NCBI GenBank assembly: GCA_914767715.1 | Contig: OU612072.1 | Coordinates: forward strand, 15,066,001-15,130,000 | Length of the DNA stretch: 64,000 bases | Source: Membranipora membranacea | Lineage: Eukaryota; Bryozoa; Gymnolaemata; Cheilostomatida; Membraniporidae | Direction of reading: 5' to 3' | In this document: positions 57,667-64,000 of the stretch, piece by piece | Position numbering within the stretch: the first letter of the stretch is position 1 | Layout: every line of letters starts with the position of its first letter | Program-made: the position numbers and the translations under genes | The notes under the pieces: generated by a model | Database searches by the model: none | The model's input: the letters and a program-made list of their open reading frames with translations, nothing else | Told to the model about the DNA's origin: nothing

Positions 57667-59622
57667 AATGATTACATTGTGAGTCTTACATTAATGAGTT
57701 GTCTCCCTTTCATATTTGAATAGGTATATTTACCAGTAATTTTTAAATCTGTTCAGTTTCTAAGTCAGATCAAGAAGTGTTTTCAATGATGGGCAAAAGA
57801 TGTTTCCCGAGGTCAACCATGACCTGAAAAGATTAAACCCTACTGCTTTTATACAGAGTATTTGTTAAAAAACCAAACATGACGCGAGCATGTGGTTTAC
57901 TTGTTGCTCAGTTTATATTATCTCTCTCCGCAGAACTCGCTTTTGTAGAAGTCATATGAAGCGCCGTGAACCTCTAGAATAGAGGCACAAAGGTACTCAG
58001 CCCTTGGTTTTCAACCACAAACATTGGTTATATGTTTATACCCCTATTCTTTATCTGTCAACTCATAGAGCTCCTGGTCGGTGTTGGAAAGGAGAAAATA
58101 TAATCTGGTATTGAAATACTAGGTAGAACTGAAACATGACCTTGTTTTAGGCATTTTTTTAGAAAAGTGTTTTCATCACCACATCACATATGTAGCTTCG
58201 CTTACCCTGAGTAAATGTTCCTGAAACTTTCCCACACTGTGTGATGACTGCATCACACAAAAATTTTCATCATTACCAACAACTAATATATTAACATAAC
58301 CAGTTGTCTTGTCATGTTTGGAGGAAAGATAACTGCAGTGAAGAGTGATATACTTTGATTTTACACAAATAATTTCAGGCTTTTATATAAGTGGTGTCAC
58401 TGTAACTGATGGATTATTATTGAGTTAAATATAACAGCAAGTGTATGATATCCAATCACAGCTGAGAGGGAGGCTAGCCAAGGAAATTAAGTATATAGTT
58501 GAGAATCAAGTATTTCGCTGTACTACTTTACTAACTGTACTCCTACTATATTTTTTCATATTATGGATATGAGAAACCACATGTATTTATTTATGTTTCT
58601 TGAATAAATACAAGTGTATGTACTATGTACATATTATATATTTCATATATTACCTAGTGGTGAGGGGACCATGAACCAAAGTTTATATTCTCTACAAAAT
58701 TCTCACACTGGTAAGGTTCTGACCATCATCTTTTCTCCTTGACTGCAAGTTTGACTTTGACTTTTTTTATTATTGGCCTCCTCATCATCATTCACCATTT
58801 CATGTGGCGATGATGAATAAAAGAATTCTAGCACAAGAACTGACACTAGAGATATTATTGATCTTTTAATCTCAGCGCTTTAAAAAGACAATTATCCACA
58901 ATTATAGCTGTAAAAAGCAGTAAGTAATACTTACTTCTTTAGTCAGAATCTCCTTCATGGACACATAAGTCCAAAATCGTCAAATAAAAGAGGAAAAATA
59001 CACTTGTAATAAAATCTCTCCCGGTGCAAATCACGATAACGCTGATGATACTACTATTTGATACGGCATGAGGAGTTATTTGATTGATAAGATTATATAC
59101 CAAAAATGCCGAGATAAACCATACCAAACTTCAATGTCAGTCTGAATCCATCCAAATGGGTTCATAAGAAATCTCCTGCCATTCGTTAGGCACATCATAC
59201 TATTTAGAAAAAAGTAACAGCTGCGCTAAAATTGGATGAGGTAAAAAATTGAACAACTCTGTTGAGAATGTAACGTAACAATATTATATATTACTCGAGG
59301 CAGATGGTATGCCAACAAATAGCTGCCCGCCATGATCATAAACATTCGTTAGGTACATCATACTATTTAGAGTTGAGGTTTAGCATTAGGTGGAGTATAT
59401 AATAAATAATAATGACTGAAGACCAACAGGACTTCTTGTCTGTAACTATAAAAGATCAAAGCATGAATTTAATAAATAGACATTTTAGCATTTTACTCTA
59501 TGTTAGCAACGGTGGTGGGGGAGGGATTGATTATGAGGTTGAATAACATCAGACGTCAGATCACGCGCCACATCCCAGAGCATGAGTGACTTGTTGTGTC
59601 CTTTTTAAACGCTGAATTTGCT

Positions 59623-59796
59623 TTACTCTACATGATATGGATGATATTCAGTCTGAATAGGTAGTGAGTCACTATAGAATTCCGTGTTGTTTGGATCGTA
59701 GCTGACTTGTGCAGATATGAAGGTGATACCAAAGTTACGGAGTAGATATGCTTTGTATCCATCGTACTCTGCTACTGCCATCTTACTACAAGATAC
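59623..59796 (-). other. Terminal coding exon, family m, copy 7
   Basis: Same early stop as copy 6. A single Asp-to-His change gives EYHPYHVE. The TGCAG acceptor is intact. Confidence 0.6.
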
Positions 59797-60323
59797 CTGC
59801 AAGAGGGATAATATTGATAGTAGTTTACAATGCATATGAGTATCAATTCAGACACCGGTCAAATGTGTCACCTAAATAATATCCATATATAATTCGCCTA
59901 TTACTTACCTATAACCTACAAAGATTACAAAATTAAAATGAATTATAAATTTTTGATTTCTGATTAGTTTTTTAATTATTAAGGTCCATTATTTGACACA
60001 AATTTCACTAAAAGCTTGTGAATCCCCCCTCCCCTTCAGATCTAGAGTGCATAACTCTAGGCCTATGTCTCTGTGCTGAAATTTTTTTGGAGATTGATCC
60101 ACGTCATTAGAAGGAAGTCCTTGCGGTCCGAGTTAACAATGATTGGTATGGGACATTGGGGGTTCCCACAACAAGTCCGACTTTACTGGTGTTAAATTAC
60201 TCAGATGTATAAAAATTTTAAATCCTGTCGCTAAGATGATAAGCTGACAGTAGGAGTTCTACTGACTACTAGGCTCAATTGACGCCCCAAGTGTGCCCCG
60301 ACCTGCCTGAAAACTGAGCGAAA

Positions 60324-60350
60324 CTTGGCGCCGAATATGGCGGCCGCGCC
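60324..60350. promoter_or_regulatory. GC-rich E2F/YY1-like box (copy 4)
   Basis: AAAATGGCGG has become AATATGGCGG; the TTGGCGCC and GCGGCCGC cores are kept. Confidence 0.35.
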
Positions 60351-61462
60351 CTTAAGACACCTGTATTTCTCAGTCTTCGGTCAGAGACAAAAACTTGCGA
60401 TTTTTTATTAACTCCATAGGACAACCATTGAGAAATGATTTCATGGTTGAAAAGATATATCAGATATACGATAAAAAAGAATCCGATACCATTGATATTG
60501 ACCAAGACAGAGGCAAATATATACAAATCAGGCTATGAAATTCTATAGTGTTTTAGAAGGTAATCAGTATCAGCATTGCTTGTTGTTGGTGGTACTTGAA
60601 CATGATATCAGGGCGCAATCAATAAAATCAGCGTAATGATTTAATGAGTTAGGTGAGGTACACAAGGCTACCCTGAGTAATGAGTTTGTACTATCAATTT
60701 TCAGGCTAGACTGGGATTCCTGTGAGCAAGCGCAGCTTTAATAACACATACGTATTTTGCGTGTGGAATAGGTGTCACAAAGTAGGATATACTCGTCCTA
60801 TAATGTATGATTAAATCTGAGGAACTCGTCAGACTTTTGCAGAGATAGATAGAGGATATGCTATATGATTGATGAGTACATTTTTATTGAATCTAAATAC
60901 ATTGAAAAATGTATTTTACTGATCTGATTTACAATTTACTTAGTTTTCATATTACTGATAGCTCACTGGATAATCATTATTACAAGTATTTTGTAATCAA
61001 ATAAAAATTGTACCAAGAGACAACATATATAGCTGCATTTCATCAAATCTGAATGACCCAGTCCAGAATTTTGTGGAAACCTAGTATTGTGTTGTTTGTT
61101 GAGGTCTATTTTGAATGTAATGAATGAGTGAATGAGACGATGTGAGCGTCAGTTCGGCGGAAAGGTGCTAACAGAAACCGTACATTGAGCAAGAGATGCC
61201 TGCAAGTGACCAGGAGCGTTGGAAAGGGCTTAATCAAACAGCCGTGATTGATTAAAATTGTGCACAGAAAGTTCTTTCCGATTGTCTGGCTCTGGCTTAG
61301 CCGTTGTGGTGAATAAACACAAAGTAACCCTGCAAGATAAGGGGCATCACAAACAAACACAAGCATTGTATAAATTGCTTCCACAGCTTCTCAACTGTGA
61401 TTGCATGAGCAGTTGTTAAATGATAATCATTTGTATATGTTTTCATTTGTGATGCTTTAAGA

Positions 61463-61745
61463 AAAGGTCATCTAGAAACTGGTGTGCTGACTACGGCTGA
61501 GGAAATAACCCGGCAGGAAATCCTAATTTAAGCTTCCACGTCTTCCCGAGAAATAACGAGGAGAGACTAAAGGTACGGGTTTCGGCCGTTAAACGCAAAA
61601 ACTGGACTCCATCGAAATATGCTGTTCCATGTAGCAAAGATTTAAACGAGATACATTTAGAAGGCCTCCTGGTGTGGGTGGGAGAGCTTTGCTAAAAAAT
61701 GATGCTATCCCAACAATTTTCCAATCCTTCTCAAAATACGGACAC
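61463..61745 (+). pseudogene. Dead THAP-domain gene copy
   Basis: Matches 54979-55290. The start ATG has become AAG. The second cysteine codon TGT has become TGA (61498-61500). One base is lost just after the CSKD codons (near 61643), and about 60 bases before the C-terminal tail are deleted. The AIPTIF box survives near 61705-61722. Confidence 0.8.
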
Positions 61746-62109
61746 TGAACCCACAACAAACAAAGTATTTGTGATACTGTGTTGTGGGTATTCTGTGCAG
61801 TTGAATAGTAGTGGTAGAAGTGTTAAGGGTAGACGGCTGTATTTGTTTCAATATTTATTGGCTAATGATTGTAGCTTATCAGCTCTGTTCTCGCTCTGGA
61901 TTCGCCTAAGGAGTCAATTTTATATACCATCTTGTGCGGAAAGGGCTTTTACAAAAACTCACAAATTTTCTCTGTGTATAAATTATTAGGGGCCGGACAA
62001 GGGCTTTTATCATGCCCGGCGTCCCTTAATTTTTCACATTATTTCGTTGATGGGTATAAATAGTAAACTATGGCTCACAGCACAAACTAATTACGTCACG
62101 TCGTGCTAT

Positions 62110-62310
62110 TTAAGTGGGACAGTATTGAATGCTATTGGCATATCTAGGTAGTATATTAAGTCTATGGTCACACCCAAAAGCCATTCAACCAACCAGAGGT
62201 TTCCCGGTCTCATGTCACCATAATCACAGGCATCGGTCTTCTCCAATAACGCATGCAGTCTCCCCTTTGGGTAAAGATATGTTTGACGTGAGAAGCTTAA
62301 AAAAACTAAC
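62110..62310 (-). other. Exon-like segment, family p, copy 4
   Basis: The core frame (YLYPKGRLHALLEKTDACDY) is open to a TAG near 62110, as in copy 1. The matching first-exon donor to its right is deleted. Confidence 0.35.
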
Positions 62311-62763
62311 TGCCTTTCACAGATTGGTAGGCAAGATACCAGAAGCTGCCAGGGCTAAATGAAACTTAAAGACTTCACGGGGCACTGACAGCCAAATGAG
62401 TATTCAGTAGATAGTTTTTCAAGCGACTAGACTAATAGCCTTTGTGGTTTATATGAATGAGGGAGCCTGCTGTGGGTGAAGGATTCACATGCAAACAGTA
62501 ACCTTGCATCGAACTTGAGTAAATTGTGTTTGGGATGGTTGAGATTATATGAGCTGCTATCCTGTATACCACACTGTCATATAGATACTAATCACAAGAC
62601 AAAGTATAATGATAAGTTCAGATTTGGTCAAGCCTAGCTTTGGTCTTGTGCTTTTGCCTATCTTGTCTTGTGAAAAGGGGAATGTCTGTTATGAGTGTTA
62701 TCAGTTATGTGTAAATGAGTGCCTGTGCTGACCAGGGAGAATGGAATGACATTCTCCCTGGGC

Positions 62764-63574
62764 TGACTCACAGGAATTCCCAGGAAAAAAAACAAACAAA
62801 AAAAACAAAAAAATAAAGCAGTTATTAGCTTTTAAAGTTCCTCATGCAAAATCCTGACTCAATTTTGTGTCCCAGCACTTTTATAGTGGCTATTCAAGGC
62901 AAGACACATCATGTGAACATCTTTTGATCACACTGTTACTATGGTTCGGTTCGTTTTTATAATAAAATTTCCATGAGAAAATGTATGTCTATGTCATAGA
63001 AAATCGTAAGTTATCGAATTAGGTAAAGTAAAATTGGCATTTTCCCACGCTCAGTTAGCGCTCACACCCTTGAAATTTAAATAGTATCCGAGTTCTGCCG
63101 CTTAAATTTATTTCCCATCCTGTGGTCTCATCTTTGGCAAGGTCATTTGATTCATATGTCACTATATCAACAGTTAGCAGAAAGTGAATCGGGAGAGGGA
63201 TGTTACCGACGGCTGATTCTTCATAGCAGGCACCTCCTAATCTTTCGCCTTAGGCCTGGTTTGCTACTATTGGGAATGGCTATAGGTCTTGTCTCATTCA
63301 ATAAGTTAAAAGAATAGGAGGGGTGGACATCAGGAGGTCTATTTGAAGAGTTTAGACAATTGATAGACAGTTTTGAAAAAATCTAAGATGTTGTGGAAGA
63401 CCATTGAAAACAATCGTAATAATTGTTGAGAAGCGCATGATAAGGGGGAGGGGAAGGCAATTAAAATCTATTAATTTACTGAGTTCATTTATATTGTATG
63501 TCATTGTTGTTGGCCGTATTCTGCAACATAAAAAACACTACTGATTAGTGAGTCATAATGGAGAGTGGGATTCC
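62764..63574. promoter_or_regulatory. Divergent promoter 6
   Basis: TGACTCA at 62764-62770 with GGAATTCCC at 62773-62781, and TGAGTCA at 63549-63555 with GGGATTCC at 63567-63574. The block from 62800 aligns with 20780-21860 and 44030-44880. The rightward first exon would follow just after position 64000. Confidence 0.5.
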
Positions 63575-64000
63575 AAAATAACTATATAGTAAGTCTTGCA
63601 TAAATGAGTTGTCTCCCTTTCATATTTGAATAGGTATATTGACCAATGATATTTAAATTCAGTTGTTCAGTTTCTGAGTCAGATCAAGAAGTGTTATCAG
63701 TGATGGGCAAAAGATGTTTCATACCTTGACCTCAAAATATTGAATCCGACTGCTTTTATATAGAGTATTTGTTAAAAAACCAAACATGAGTCGAGCCTGA
63801 GGTTTACTTGTTAGTCAGTTTATATGTTTCTCCGCAGAAATTGCTTTTGTAGAAGTCATACGAAGTGCCGTAAACCTCTCAAATAGAGGCACATAGGTAC
63901 TCAGCCCTGGGTTTTCAACCGCAAACATTGGTTATATATTTATAGCCGTATCCGTCATTTGACAATTCACAGAGCTCCTGGTCGGTGTTAGAAAGGATTC

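Larger units (their letters stand above)
56820..62740. repeat. Tandem duplication unit 2
   Basis: Second copy of the unit at 51300-56820. Decay is concentrated here: the rightward donor is deleted (near 58115), the THAP gene is dead and the leftward donor is deleted (near 62530). Confidence 0.8.

Noticed and set aside
13010-59796. CRISPR-like or phage-like reading of the regularly spaced repeats.
   Set aside because: Repeats are hundreds of bases to kilobases long with intron signals and animal protein domains; there are no short regular repeats with spacers.
1-64000. Whole window as collapsed or redundant assembly.
   Set aside because: Paralogous blocks differ by substitutions, indels, insertions and independent gene losses, so they are real duplicates; read depth would settle the closest pair (51.3-62.7 kb).

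Overview
The window looks like AT-rich nuclear DNA of an invertebrate animal. Reading frames are short and broken by introns with GT..AG borders, there is an animal-type THAP-domain gene and a CR1/L2-type LINE, and there are no operons, ribosome binding sites or other prokaryotic signals. The C-terminal domain of the collagen triple helix repeat-containing 1 (CTHRC1) family and the compact introns would fit a sponge or a cnidarian. That placement is an inference, not something the sequence proves.

The main structure is an amplified, rearranged gene cluster. One module recurs about six times: a head-to-head promoter region with a leftward first exon (donor sites at 2059, 19153, 42410, 51062, 56448; deleted near 62530) and a rightward first exon (donors at 5976, 21911, 22332, 45073, 52034; deleted near 58115; off the end after 64000). 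In every copy the space between them carries one to three paired sites, an AP-1-like TGASTCA followed 3 to 13 bases later by a kappaB-like GGRNATTCC(C). The rightward gene can be followed in three places to two coding exons of a CTHRC1-like C-terminal domain (broken at 11.2-11.9 kb, intact at 22.8-24.0 kb and 45.5-46.2 kb). The leftward side ends in an unidentified terminal exon present in seven good copies (13.0, 14.8, 25.3, 38.6, 47.7, 53.6, 59.6 kb) plus one diverged, stop-containing relative at 41.6 kb.

Region by region: 0-2 kb holds a block duplicated at 48.6-49.6 kb. 2.2-4.75 kb is an insertion with a decayed two-exon gene. 4.8-6.8 kb is a promoter module. 7.75-11.04 kb is a nearly complete LINE on the minus strand with an intact endonuclease/reverse transcriptase frame. 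11.2-16 kb holds the broken CTHRC-like copy, two terminal exons and a LINE fragment. 17.1-18.3 kb is a tandem-repeat block that reappears inverted at 49.9-50.9 kb. 18.5-27.3 kb and 42.0-48.9 kb are large diverged duplicates of each other. 27.3-36.5 kb is mostly single copy, with a few candidate minus-strand exons and several perfect hairpins. 36.5-37.3 kb is an internally deleted LINE derivative. 37.5-42.7 kb is a partial module. 51.3-56.8 and 56.8-62.7 kb are a tandem duplication of about 6.0-6.5 kb; its first copy has an intact THAP gene, its second a dead one. A further promoter module begins at 62.7 kb and runs off the window.

The gene products cannot be tied into a pathway from sequence alone. 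The repeated pairing of divergent first exons with AP-1/kappaB-like sites suggests an inducible, fast-evolving family, possibly immune or wound-responsive.
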